DNA of 64,000 bases from Microbacteriaceae bacterium. GTDB lineage: Bacteria; Actinomycetota; Actinomycetes; Actinomycetales; Microbacteriaceae. Below are positions 27,291-34,939 of the stretch, piece by piece. A program made the position numbers and the translations under genes. A model generated the notes under the pieces. That model ran no database searches. It was not told where the DNA came from and saw only the letters and a list, made by a program, of their open reading frames with translations. Within the stretch, counting starts at the first letter, position 1. Each line of letters opens with the position of its first letter. The stretch lies in the NCBI GenBank assembly GCA_947452675.1, contig CANGDL010000001.1, positions 1 to 64,000 of the forward strand. Direction: 5' to 3'.

Positions 27291-28652
27291 ATGAATGAAC
27301 CAATAGTGAACGCGGACCCGACAGTCATCGCCGGCCTCGACAACTATTTGAACCTGCCTGCCAAACAGCAGCCAACATGGCCGGACGCCGACGAAGTAGC
27401 AGCTGTCCGAGCAGAACTCGCTGTTCAGCCTCCTCTAGTTTTCGCCGGTGAAGTCGACATTCTTCGCGCCCGCTTGGCAGAAGCCGCCTCTGGCAAGGCT
27501 TTCTTGCTTCAAGGTGGCGACTGTGCCGAAACCTTTGCCGATGCAACCGCTGATCGAATCCGTAACCGGGTGAAGACTCTTTTGCAAATGGCGGTTGTGC
27601 TTACCTACGGCGCATCAATGCCTGTAATCAAGATGGGGCGCATGGCTGGTCAATTCGCCAAGCCTCGCTCAAGCGATTCTGAGACTCGGGGGGACGTAAC
27701 TCTGCCGGCCTACCGTGGTGACATCGTGAACGGCTATGACTTCACGGAAGAGGCGCGAGTTCCAGACCCAAAGCGCATGCTGAAGGCGTACCACACGAGC
27801 GCCTCAACACTAAACCTTATTCGCGCGTTCACGCAGGGCGGCTTCGCCGATCTTCGTTCGGTGCACGAATGGAACCGCGGTTTTGCCGACAACCCAGCCA
27901 ATGCCCGTTACCAGTCGTTGGCTCAGGAAATCGACCGAGCAATCAAATTCATGGCAGCGTGCGGCGCAGACTTCAATGAGCTTCGAACCACCGAGTTCTA
28001 TGTCAGCCATGAAGGTCTGCTCATGGACTACGAACGTCCACTAACTCGCATTGACTCGCGCACCGGTAACCCATATTTGACCTCTGGTCACTTCATTTGG
28101 ATTGGTGAGCGCACGCGTCAGATGGATCACGCACATGTTGATTACCTGTCTCGAGTTAGGAACCCAATCGGTGTGAAACTCGGCCCGACCACTCAAGTGG
28201 AGGACGTTGTCGAGCTCATTGAAAAACTGGACCCCAACCGCGAACCGGGCCGATTAACTTTCATCACTCGCATGGGCGCTAGCAAGATCCGCGAAGAACT
28301 TCCAAAGCTCGTCGAAGCAGTTCGCGATTCAGAAGCGAACCCGCTTTGGATCACTGACCCAATGCACGGTAACGGAATAACCACGAAGAATGGCTACAAG
28401 TCGCGCCGCTTTGACGACGTCATGGATGAGGTTAGAGGTTTCTTCGAAGTCCACAAGAACGCCGGTACATTCCCTGGCGGAGTTCACGTTGAACTAACAG
28501 GAGATGACGTTGCCGAGTGCCTCGGCGGTTCAGACGAGATCGATGAGGCGGCACTTGAAGAGCGCTATGAGTCATTGTGTGACCCACGTTTGAACCATAT
28601 GCAGTCACTTGAACTTGCGTTCCTTGTCGCTGAGCAGCTTTCAAAGCGATAA
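27291..28652 (+). CDS. aroG: class II 3-deoxy-D-arabino-heptulosonate 7-phosphate synthase
   Basis: 453 aa, the plant/mycobacterial class II type. Typical motifs are the metal-binding Cys in LLQGGDCAETF, the KMGRMAGQFAKPRS phosphate loop, YHTSASTLN, WIGERTRQMDHAH and ITDPMHGNG. It condenses erythrose 4-phosphate and PEP, the first step of the shikimate pathway. Mycobacterial enzymes of this class bind an AroQ chorismate mutase; the mutase in this window is AroH type instead. It ends in a shared bidirectional terminator. Confidence 0.96.
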   Translation: MNEPIVNADPTVIAGLDNYLNLPAKQQPTWPDADEVAAVRAELAVQPPLVFAGEVDILRARLAEAASGKAFLLQGGDCAETFADATADRIRNRVKTLLQMAVVLTYGASMPVIKMGRMAGQFAKPRSSDSETRGDVTLPAYRGDIVNGYDFTEEARVPDPKRMLKAYHTSASTLNLIRAFTQGGFADLRSVHEWNRGFADNPANARYQSLAQEIDRAIKFMAACGADFNELRTTEFYVSHEGLLMDYERPLTRIDSRTGNPYLTSGHFIWIGERTRQMDHAHVDYLSRVRNPIGVKLGPTTQVEDVVELIEKLDPNREPGRLTFITRMGASKIREELPKLVEAVRDSEANPLWITDPMHGNGITTKNGYKSRRFDDVMDEVRGFFEVHKNAGTFPGGVHVELTGDDVAECLGGSDEIDEAALEERYESLCDPRLNHMQSLELAFLVAEQLSKR

Positions 28653-28659
28653 AAATTTC

Positions 28660-28702
28660 AAATAAAAAAAGGGCGACCCAATCGGGTCGTCCTTTTTTAT
28701 TT
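28660..28702. terminator. bidirectional terminator between aroG and the kinase gene
   Basis: A-rich arm plus AGGGCGACCC pairs with GGGTCGTCCT plus a T-run across a 4-nt loop, with one G-T pair. T-runs exist on both strands, so it can stop both convergent genes. The TAA of the minus-strand kinase gene (28699-28697) lies inside the right arm. Confidence 0.92.
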
Positions 28703-30616
28703 GGTTGAAACGGTTACTGAGTCTCCGGCCTTCAGTTTGGCGCCCGCTGCCTCGCTGGAACGCTTAACTTTCACGATTCCCCAGTTGCTTTGAATTTGGT
28801 CTGTGTTCACGATTACGGTGAGCCCCACGCCTTCCAGAAGAGCTTTAGCCGCAAGCACGGTTTCGCCGATAACCTTTGGCATAATCACGACATTTGGCCC
28901 CTTCGAGACCAACAGTTTTACTGAACCTCCGGATCCAAGAGGTTTGGTTTGTGGCACTAATCCGATTGCCTTGCCCGGGGTAACTGTGTCGCTAAATTCT
29001 TCCTGAATAGAAGAAATCTTGAGTCCAGTTGCTTCGATGGCGGTTACCGCGATTGCTTGATCGATACCAGATACTACGGGAATAGAACCAAGTGAAACGT
29101 TCAGATCTATCGATGTGCCCTCGGGGATGGGTGTTCCATCCGCGCCCAAGTAATCGTAAATTTGGCCGATTGGATGAATATCGAACCAAGAGTTGACCGC
29201 ACCCAATTTGAACCCAGCGGAAAGCAGTTTCGCTGTGGCTTCAGCCACATTCAGGTTCAATAAATTTGGCGCCGAAACCATTTTTGGGCCGAGTGAAACA
29301 AAGAGTTTGAGATCTGTTCCCTTAGCAATGTATGAGCCAGCTGCCGGTTCGGTTCGGATTACCAATCCTTGGCTCACAGTGAGACTGTTCTCGTTTACCA
29401 GCGTGATGTGTGGCTCCAACAGGCTAAGTTGACCCTCCGCGGCAGTCACAGTTCGGCTTGTGAGATTCGGAATCGCGGCAAGGGCGCCTGGACCAGATCC
29501 AAACCACCAGCCTAGCCCGCTTCCAAGAATAACCACAAGGAAACTGGCAACCAGAAGTTTGAGCCCGACCCGGTGTTGACCAAGCGTAACGTCTAATCCC
29601 TGGCTCTTTACTGAAAGTGGTTGAAGGACCTGAGTGGATGAGGAGTCGAAAATATACTCCACCTCGGAGTTTGGGCTCAAAATCGCCTGAGTTTCGCCGT
29701 GGCGAATAATCTCGGTTGCATTGGCGGTAGATGTCAATTCAGTTTTATTGATCTCAAAGTCCATGACCGAAGTTTTGTCACCTTTGCCAGATTTCAGATC
29801 AGTGATCAGAAGGTTCACTTTGCCGAGCATTTCTCCAGCATCGTTTGGTCGATCGCTAGGAAGTTTCGAGGTGGCCCAAGCAACCAATTTATCCACGGCA
29901 GGTGGTGTCGCCGGTGCCAAGTTCGAAGGTGCAGGAACCGTTGAATTGGCATGTTGGTAGGCGATTTGAACCGCCTGCTCTCCTTCGAAAGGTTGTTTTC
30001 CAGTGAGGAGCTCGAACAGCAAAATACCGGCGGCGTAGACGTCGCTGCGCGCATCGGCCAGGCCTCTGGTCACCAACTCGGGGGATAGGTAGGCAATCGT
30101 GCCAACAAGGTCACTGCCGCTGGTGTGCTCAGTTATCGCTCTTGCCAAGCCGAAGTCGCCAAGTTTGACTCGGCCATCATCGGCGAGCAGAACGTTCTCT
30201 GGCTTTAAATCACGATGCAGGATACCGGCGCTATGAGCAGCCGAAAGGCCGGACAAAATCTGAGCCAACATCTCCAGAGCACGAACTGCGGGAAGTGGCC
30301 CATACTCGCTAAGTGCGTCTCTCAGAGTTATGCCAGAAACGTATTCCATGACCAAGTAGGTAGTTTGGCCATCGGTTCCTTGGTCGAAAACATTTACCAA
30401 GTTTGGGTGCGAAAGCCGCGCCGCCGTTTTTGCCTCTAGTACAAATTTTTCCTGGAAACCTGGATTGTTTGCGAGGTGGGGGTGGATAACCTTGACGGCA
30501 ACTTCACGATCGAGTCTTTGATCGGTTGCAAGGTAAACGGTGGCCATGCCTCCGCTGGCTACTTGTCGCTGAATTTGATAGCGATTGCCAACCACTTGGC
30601 CAATGAGATTAGACAT
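28697..30616 (-). CDS. pknL: membrane Ser/Thr protein kinase with PASTA repeats (PknL-like)
   Basis: 639 aa. Kinase domain 10-270 with glycine loop VASGGMATVY, Lys42, HRDLKPEN (134-141) and DFG (154-156). A juxtamembrane linker precedes one membrane helix near 350-370 (LLVASFLVVILGSGLGWW). The outside part carries about four PASTA repeats, ending in KLKAGDSVTVSTK. PASTA domains bind muropeptides or lipid II, so the kinase probably senses wall synthesis. Neighbours (aroG, Rv2175c-like, polyprenyl synthase) match the pknL locus of corynebacteria, whose PknL also has PASTA repeats; PknB is the alternative name. Confidence 0.9.
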   Translation of the reverse strand: MSNLIGQVVGNRYQIQRQVASGGMATVYLATDQRLDREVAVKVIHPHLANNPGFQEKFVLEAKTAARLSHPNLVNVFDQGTDGQTTYLVMEYVSGITLRDALSEYGPLPAVRALEMLAQILSGLSAAHSAGILHRDLKPENVLLADDGRVKLGDFGLARAITEHTSGSDLVGTIAYLSPELVTRGLADARSDVYAAGILLFELLTGKQPFEGEQAVQIAYQHANSTVPAPSNLAPATPPAVDKLVAWATSKLPSDRPNDAGEMLGKVNLLITDLKSGKGDKTSVMDFEINKTELTSTANATEIIRHGETQAILSPNSEVEYIFDSSSTQVLQPLSVKSQGLDVTLGQHRVGLKLLVASFLVVILGSGLGWWFGSGPGALAAIPNLTSRTVTAAEGQLSLLEPHITLVNENSLTVSQGLVIRTEPAAGSYIAKGTDLKLFVSLGPKMVSAPNLLNLNVAEATAKLLSAGFKLGAVNSWFDIHPIGQIYDYLGADGTPIPEGTSIDLNVSLGSIPVVSGIDQAIAVTAIEATGLKISSIQEEFSDTVTPGKAIGLVPQTKPLGSGGSVKLLVSKGPNVVIMPKVIGETVLAAKALLEGVGLTVIVNTDQIQSNWGIVKVKRSSEAAGAKLKAGDSVTVSTK

Positions 30617-30688
30617 TTGCCACTGATCGCTTCATGTCAATATCGTGCCACAGTCCGCGTTTGTTTAGGCACAGGCAAAAAGGTGTGG

Positions 30689-30700
30689 CAATCTTGAGGT
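30689..30700 (+). promoter_or_regulatory. -10-like element six bases before the GTG of the Rv2175c homologue
   Basis: CAATCT at 30689-30694, then TGAGGT, then GTG at 30701. The same CTTGAGGT stretch precedes the small gene at 2302. It can be read as a leaderless promoter or as a weak RBS (TTGAGG). Confidence 0.35.
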
Positions 30701-31048
30701 GTGAGTGACGTATTAGCCTCTGTGGCATCTTGGATTACCGTTCCCGACGCGGCCGAACTTATGGGCGTGCCTCTGGGGCGAGTTCGACGATTCATCGAAG
30801 AACATCAACTGGTGGCTGTGAAGCGCGACGGCGTGGTGAGCATCCCAGCAGAAACCATTGTGGATGGCGAGCCGCTCGCAAGCCTTCACGGAACAATCAT
30901 CGTGTTGCTTGACTCGGGGTATTCGCTAGATCAGGCAGTGGAGTGGCTTTATACCCACGACAACCAGTTGCCTGGAACCCCAATGGAGTTTCTCCTCAAG
31001 GGGCACAAGTCGGCTGTTCGTCGCTTGGCCATGGTTCAGGCTCTCTAA
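30701..31048 (+). CDS. Rv2175c-family helix-turn-helix DNA-binding protein
   Basis: 115 aa from GTG. The N-terminal winged HTH reads WITVPDAAELMGVPLGRVRRFIEEHQLVAVKRDG and the C-terminal part holds the family's LLDSGYSLDQAVEWLYT stretch. In mycobacteria Rv2175c binds DNA and is phosphorylated by PknL on a Thr in a long N-terminal tail. That tail is nearly absent here, because only about ten residues precede the HTH. Divergent from the kinase gene. Its stop overlaps the stop of the convergent prenyl synthase gene by three bases. Confidence 0.85.
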   Translation: MSDVLASVASWITVPDAAELMGVPLGRVRRFIEEHQLVAVKRDGVVSIPAETIVDGEPLASLHGTIIVLLDSGYSLDQAVEWLYTHDNQLPGTPMEFLLKGHKSAVRRLAMVQAL

Positions 31049-32160
31049 GCCGCTCGGTTAATTACCTTTAGCGCTAAAGCGCGTAACTGCTCCTTGGCGC
31101 GAGGGTCAATTTCTAGACTCTCAAGCGCATTCAGGCTTTCAGCCGCGAGTTCTTCCATCATTCTCTCGGTTTTCGATAGCGCACCAGATTCAGTGATGGT
31201 TTGCTGCATAAAAGCTATTTGCTCTGGCTCGAGTTCGCGGCTGGCTAGTAGCTCTTCAAAAATGCGACCAATTGAAGATTGCAAATTTTGCAGGGTAAGG
31301 GCCACCAAAACAGTCCGCTTTCCCTCTCTCAGGTCGTCGCCAGCGGGTTTTCCAGTTACTGCCGGTTCGCCAAACACCCCAAGGATGTCGTCGCGAAGCT
31401 GAAACGCCATGCCAAGTGGGATTGCAAAGGCCGAGAGGCCGCGAAGTAAGCCGGCCTCTGCGCCAGCAAACGCAGCGCCGATGAGCAGAGGAGCCTCGAT
31501 CGTGTATTTCGCCGTCTTATAAAGCATTACTCGGTTAGCTCGGCCAAAAGCTTCGTCAACCGACCTCGTGGAAGCAGAGTTTTCTTCGAGAACATCTAGG
31601 TATTGACCCGCCATGACCTCTACGCGCATTTTGCTGAACTCATTCCGACAGGCTGTTTCGATGTCGTTGTTTGGAGCCGCCAACAGGGCATTGCCGAAAA
31701 TTTCGCTGCTCCAGCCGAGCATCAGGTCTCCGACCAGGACCGATCCGGCGACGCCGAATCTCTCTGGGCTTCCCGCCCAACCGGAGGCCTTGTGCAAGGC
31801 TTCGAATCTTTTGTGAACCGCAGGTGCGCCACGTCGCGTGTCCGATTGGTCGAGCAAGTCATCATGCACGAGAGCCGCAGCATGGAACATCTCGAGCGCC
31901 GCAGTTACGCCAACCATCGCCGCAGCCGAAGCCTGGCGTTCACTTTCAGATTGGCGAACTGGAGCACTCGCTAGCGCTCCAACCCAAGACCAATAGCAGA
32001 ATAAAGCTCTAAATCTTTTGCCGCCCGCGAGGAGGCTCTGCGTGTAGTCAACTACTGGGATTAGATCGGGCGAGATGCTGTTGAAGTCATCTCTCCGTGC
32101 GACGCAGAATTCGTCCAGGTTTTCTTGAATTAGGTCAAGTAGGGTTGCAGATTCACTCAC
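31045..32160 (-). CDS. polyprenyl (geranylgeranyl-type) diphosphate synthase
   Basis: 371 aa from a GTG. First aspartate-rich motif DDLLD at 100-104 followed by TRRG; second motif QLRDDILGVFGE. KRFRALF supplies the Lys/Arg that bind diphosphate. This is the trans-prenyl synthase fold, close to IdsA/GrcC types. Chain length cannot be told with confidence; geranylgeranyl diphosphate for carotenoids or a menaquinone side chain would fit. The convergent HTH gene overlaps its stop codon. Confidence 0.9.
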   Translation of the reverse strand: MSESATLLDLIQENLDEFCVARRDDFNSISPDLIPVVDYTQSLLAGGKRFRALFCYWSWVGALASAPVRQSESERQASAAAMVGVTAALEMFHAAALVHDDLLDQSDTRRGAPAVHKRFEALHKASGWAGSPERFGVAGSVLVGDLMLGWSSEIFGNALLAAPNNDIETACRNEFSKMRVEVMAGQYLDVLEENSASTRSVDEAFGRANRVMLYKTAKYTIEAPLLIGAAFAGAEAGLLRGLSAFAIPLGMAFQLRDDILGVFGEPAVTGKPAGDDLREGKRTVLVALTLQNLQSSIGRIFEELLASRELEPEQIAFMQQTITESGALSKTERMMEELAAESLNALESLEIDPRAKEQLRALALKVINRAA

Positions 32161-32172
32161 AGGAATAGCCTA
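32161..32172 (-). promoter_or_regulatory. -10 element six bases before the prenyl synthase GTG
   Basis: On the minus strand TAGGCT (32172-32167) is followed by ATTCCT and the GTG at 32160. No Shine-Dalgarno is present. This is the clearest copy of the TAGGCT-N6-start pattern on the other strand and suggests a leaderless mRNA. Confidence 0.5.
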
Positions 32173-32237
32173 ACTCTCCGTTTCGTTTACATAAGTGGCG
32201 CGGAAGCGTAGTGTTGAACTATCGGCGGAGGACACCA

Positions 32238-32588
32238 ATGGCACTTTCAGATCGCGAACAAAGACTTCTTGATGAACTCGAACGCGGCCTGTATGCCTCA
32301 GATCCAAATCTTGCCCACAAAATTAGCAGCTCGGGAGCCAGAACACCGGCGAGATTGATTGCCGGCCTTGTTATTAGCCTTATCGGCGTCTCATTAATCG
32401 TTTTCGCGGTGATGATTCAGGTCGCATTCTTCGGCGTGTTCGCGTTTCTCGTAATGCTAACGGGTCTGATTGTTGCAAGCTCGAACCTCACAGCAAGCGC
32501 AGAGCGAGGCGCAAAATCATCGGCCGGCCCGAAATCTCAGTCGCGAAATGTATTTGAGGAACGCTGGAACAGGCGCCAGGGAGAATAG
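32238..32588 (+). CDS. DUF3040 membrane protein
   Basis: 116 aa from the ATG at 32238 with GGAGGA upstream; the track start (TTG 32211) is rejected because of that RBS. The protein begins MALSDREQRLLDELERGLYASDPNLA, the DUF3040 signature. Two adjacent hydrophobic segments follow (about 38-82), then a polar tail ending FEERWNRRQGE. This family occurs next to mraZ in actinobacteria. Function is unknown; a division or wall role is inferred from location only. A strong terminator follows, so it is not in the mraZ transcript. Confidence 0.88.
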   Translation: MALSDREQRLLDELERGLYASDPNLAHKISSSGARTPARLIAGLVISLIGVSLIVFAVMIQVAFFGVFAFLVMLTGLIVASSNLTASAERGAKSSAGPKSQSRNVFEERWNRRQGE

Positions 32589-32608
32589 CTTCATTTACCT
32601 CCACCAAC

Positions 32609-32640
32609 ACTCTCGAACTTAGGTTTGAGAGTATTTTTTT
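32609..32640 (+). terminator. intrinsic terminator after the DUF3040 gene
   Basis: ACTCTCGAAC pairs with GTTTGAGAGT (one G-T pair) across a TTAG loop and is followed by A and seven Ts. This is the most classical intrinsic terminator in the window and isolates the dcw cluster from upstream transcription. Confidence 0.93.
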
Positions 32641-32653
32641 GCCCATTTTTGGT

Positions 32654-32680
32654 CCACTTCGAACCATTTTCCTCCACTCG
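32654..32680 (-). promoter_or_regulatory. reverse-oriented array of three MraZ-like boxes
   Basis: Read on the minus strand, CGAGTGG, AAAATGG and GAAGTGG recur at exact 10-bp intervals (+ strand 32674-32680, 32664-32670, 32654-32660), each separated by three bases. They resemble the forward array upstream of mraZ. Established MraZ sites are direct repeats with this spacing, but a second inverted array is not something I know from other genomes. Confidence 0.5.
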
Positions 32681-32720
32681 TTATATCCCTGTTACTTATT
32701 GGTAATTACGACACGCCGGG

Positions 32721-32748
32721 TGTGAAAACAAGGTAAAAATATTAGGTT
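32721..32748 (+). promoter_or_regulatory. putative mraZ promoter
   Basis: TGTGAA (32721-32726) and TAGGTT (32743-32748) with a 16-bp spacer are a plausible -35/-10 pair in an AT-rich stretch between the two box arrays. Transcription would begin near 32755, inside the forward boxes, which suits repression by MraZ. The hexamers are weak matches. Confidence 0.4.
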
Positions 32749-32783
32749 TGTGGAACAAAGTGGGGTAAAGTGGAGTAAAGCGG
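32747..32783 (+). promoter_or_regulatory. MraZ operator: four boxes at 10-bp spacing
   Basis: TTTGTGG, AAAGTGG, AAAGTGG and AAAGCGG lie at 32747, 32757, 32767 and 32777, each followed by three spacer bases. This equals the known MraZ recognition pattern (AAAGTG[G/T] repeated with 3-base spacers) and lies just upstream of mraZ. The first and last boxes are degenerate. Confidence 0.85.
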
Positions 32784-32808
32784 AATTTCAAAGAAACGAA
32801 AGGGGGAA

Positions 32809-33243
32809 ATGATGCTTCTAGGTCAGCACTCACCAAAGTTGGACGAGAAAGGGCGCGTCATTCTCCCTGCCAAATTCCGCGAGGAGCTTCAGGGCGGTTT
32901 GGTTATCACTCGCGGTCAAGATCGCTGCCTGTTCGTTTTTAGCGCCGCAGAGTTCGCTCTGGTCAACGACAAGATTCGTCAGGCTCCAGTAACCAATGCG
33001 GAAGCGCGCAACTACCTACGAGTTTTTCTGTCCGGAGCTTCCGATGAACAGCCAGACAAGCAAGGTCGAGTAACAATCCCGGCCACGTTGCGTCAGTATG
33101 CGGGCCTTGACAAAGACCTCGTAGTTGTCGGTGTCGGCAACCGTGCCGAGATCTGGGACGCCAAGGCCTGGAGCGAATTCCTGAATACTCACGAAGCCTC
33201 ATTCTCGAATGTTTCGGAGGAGGTGATTCCTGGACTCTTCTAG
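32809..33243 (+). CDS. mraZ: MraZ, transcriptional regulator of the dcw cluster
   Basis: 143-144 aa; two adjacent ATGs (32809, 32812) follow AGGGGG. Two SpoVT/AbrB-like swapped-hairpin halves are visible, each with a DxKGRVxxPA(K/T) core: [13 protein letters not shown] near 13-25 and [13 protein letters not shown] near 83-95. MraZ forms a ring that binds direct repeats at its own promoter and represses the cluster. The matching operator lies directly upstream. Confidence 0.95.
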   Translation: MMLLGQHSPKLDEKGRVILPAKFREELQGGLVITRGQDRCLFVFSAAEFALVNDKIRQAPVTNAEARNYLRVFLSGASDEQPDKQGRVTIPATLRQYAGLDKDLVVVGVGNRAEIWDAKAWSEFLNTHEASFSNVSEEVIPGLF

Positions 33244-33335
33244 CCTGTTTCTAGATCTCCACCCGTTCATAACCGCTAAAAACCAAGCTGGCGGCGAATG
33301 GATGGGGTTCTGGACACAGGAACTTCCGGGAAAAC

Positions 33336-34298
33336 ATGTCGAAGAAGATTTCTGAACTACACGCTCCTGTAACTCTGGAACGAACCATCGAACTTCTAGC
33401 CCCCGCTCTCGAGGTCGAAGGTGCAGTTTTCGTCGACGGCACGCTGGGTCTAGGCGGTCACAGCGAAGCTTTTCTGGAGCGTTTCCCAAAGCTAATCCTC
33501 ATAGGAATCGACCGAGACACCAACGCGTTGGAGCTTGCTGGGGAACGCCTTGCCCGTTTCAGCGATCGCATTCACCTCGTTCACGCCGTCTATGAAGAAA
33601 TCGAAGATGTCCTTGATGAACTAGACATCGATGAGGTGCAGGGGATCCTGCTCGACCTAGGCGTTTCATCGATGCAGCTGGATGAGGCCGACCGCGGTTT
33701 TGCCTATTCCTACGAAGCTCCACTAGACATGCGCATGGATGCAACTCAGGGTAAGACCGCAGCTGACATTGTGAACTCCTACTCGGAGCAGGAATTAGCT
33801 CGAATCTTCAAGGAATTCGGTGAGGAACGCTACGCCAAGGGTGTTGCCAAGGCCATCGTCGAAGCGCGAAAGACCATCCAGTTCAGCACCAGTACTCAGC
33901 TTGCCGGTCTGATCGCCAAGGTGATCCCATTCATACCAGGCAAGAGTAGTGGCCACCCAGCAAAGCGAGTTTTCCAGGCTCTACGCATCGAGGTAAACGG
34001 GGAACTTGAGGTGCTTGAGCGAACCATGCCAGCTTCAATTCGCGCGCTTGCCGTCGGCGGGAGAATCGTCGTCTTGTCTTACCACTCGCTCGAAGATCGA
34101 ATCGTAAAGCAGGCGCTTGTCGCCGCAGCGAATTCATCTGCTCCGCTAGAGCTCCCATTTGAACTTCCAGAGCACGCTCCGGTCCTGCGCCTTTTGGTGA
34201 AGGGTGCCGAAGCTGCCACCGCCGAAGAAATCGCCACAAACCCACGAGCCGCATCGGTGCGACTGCGTGCAGCAGAAAAGATCCGGAGAGCAGCATGA
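33336..34298 (+). CDS. rsmH: 16S rRNA C1402 N4-methyltransferase RsmH
   Basis: 320 aa. [16 protein letters not shown] at the start and the SAM loop [12 protein letters not shown] near 32-43; later [14 protein letters not shown] and the [10 protein letters not shown] motif. It methylates N4 of C1402 of 16S rRNA. Second gene of the dcw cluster as usual. A gap of 92 bases separates it from mraZ and holds no recognisable signal beyond a weak RBS. Its stop overlaps the next ATG (ATGA). Confidence 0.95.
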   Translation: MSKKISELHAPVTLERTIELLAPALEVEGAVFVDGTLGLGGHSEAFLERFPKLILIGIDRDTNALELAGERLARFSDRIHLVHAVYEEIEDVLDELDIDEVQGILLDLGVSSMQLDEADRGFAYSYEAPLDMRMDATQGKTAADIVNSYSEQELARIFKEFGEERYAKGVAKAIVEARKTIQFSTSTQLAGLIAKVIPFIPGKSSGHPAKRVFQALRIEVNGELEVLERTMPASIRALAVGGRIVVLSYHSLEDRIVKQALVAAANSSAPLELPFELPEHAPVLRLLVKGAEAATAEEIATNPRAASVRLRAAEKIRRAA

Positions 34299-34921
34299 GC
34301 ACAGCACGTTTGACCCAGGCACCGACAGCAGTCCGTCAGCTGCCTGCGCGCGCAAGCCTTCGCTCTATCAACCTCTCGGGTCTCACGAACTCTTCCTCGA
34401 GTCGCGTCATCGTGGCAACAATCACGCTTGGTGCCGTAGCAATCGCCATCCTCCAGCTCTTGCTTCACATCGCAACCTCAAGTTCGGTTTATGAGCTTTC
34501 TCACCTTCAGACCGAAAAGCGCGAGCTAAGCACCACCACTCAGATTCTTGGTCAGCAGGTGGATTCTCTCGCTTCACAGCAGAACCTGGCTAACGCGGCC
34601 GAGAAGCTTGGAATGATTTCGAACGCCAACCCAGTGTTCCTGCGCTTGGCTGACGAGAAGGTTTTTGGAAAGCCAAAGGCTGCATTGACTGCAGACGGGC
34701 GAGTATCAAGAAACCTTGTTCCAAACTCGGCAATGACCAGCAGTTCGATCATCGCGGCACCCACGGCCATCCAAGCGGCGGATGGGTCAACCTCAACTAT
34801 CGCTGGCGCACCTCAGGCAGCCGCCTTCATCCCTGTGAACGCGAATGTCGCTAACCCTTCAACGGCAGTTCATTCGGTAGTTTCTACTAGTGGCGGTATC
34901 CCAGCGTCACCAACTCACTAG
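34295..34921 (+). CDS. ftsL: FtsL-like septum protein
   Basis: 208 aa. A short basic N-terminal cytoplasmic part is followed by one membrane helix near 45-68 ([20 protein letters not shown]). A coiled coil follows (about 75-110, [22 protein letters not shown]), ending at LGM as in FtsL/DivIC-type proteins. The last 90 residues are low-complexity Ala/Thr/Ser/Pro outside the cell. Function is assigned from place between rsmH and ftsI plus topology, since FtsL sequences are poorly conserved. Tail length exceeds that of classical FtsL. Confidence 0.8.
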   Translation: MSTARLTQAPTAVRQLPARASLRSINLSGLTNSSSSRVIVATITLGAVAIAILQLLLHIATSSSVYELSHLQTEKRELSTTTQILGQQVDSLASQQNLANAAEKLGMISNANPVFLRLADEKVFGKPKAALTADGRVSRNLVPNSAMTSSSIIAAPTAIQAADGSTSTIAGAPQAAAFIPVNANVANPSTAVHSVVSTSGGIPASPTH

Positions 34922-34939
34922 TTCAAGGCAGGTCGGCGG

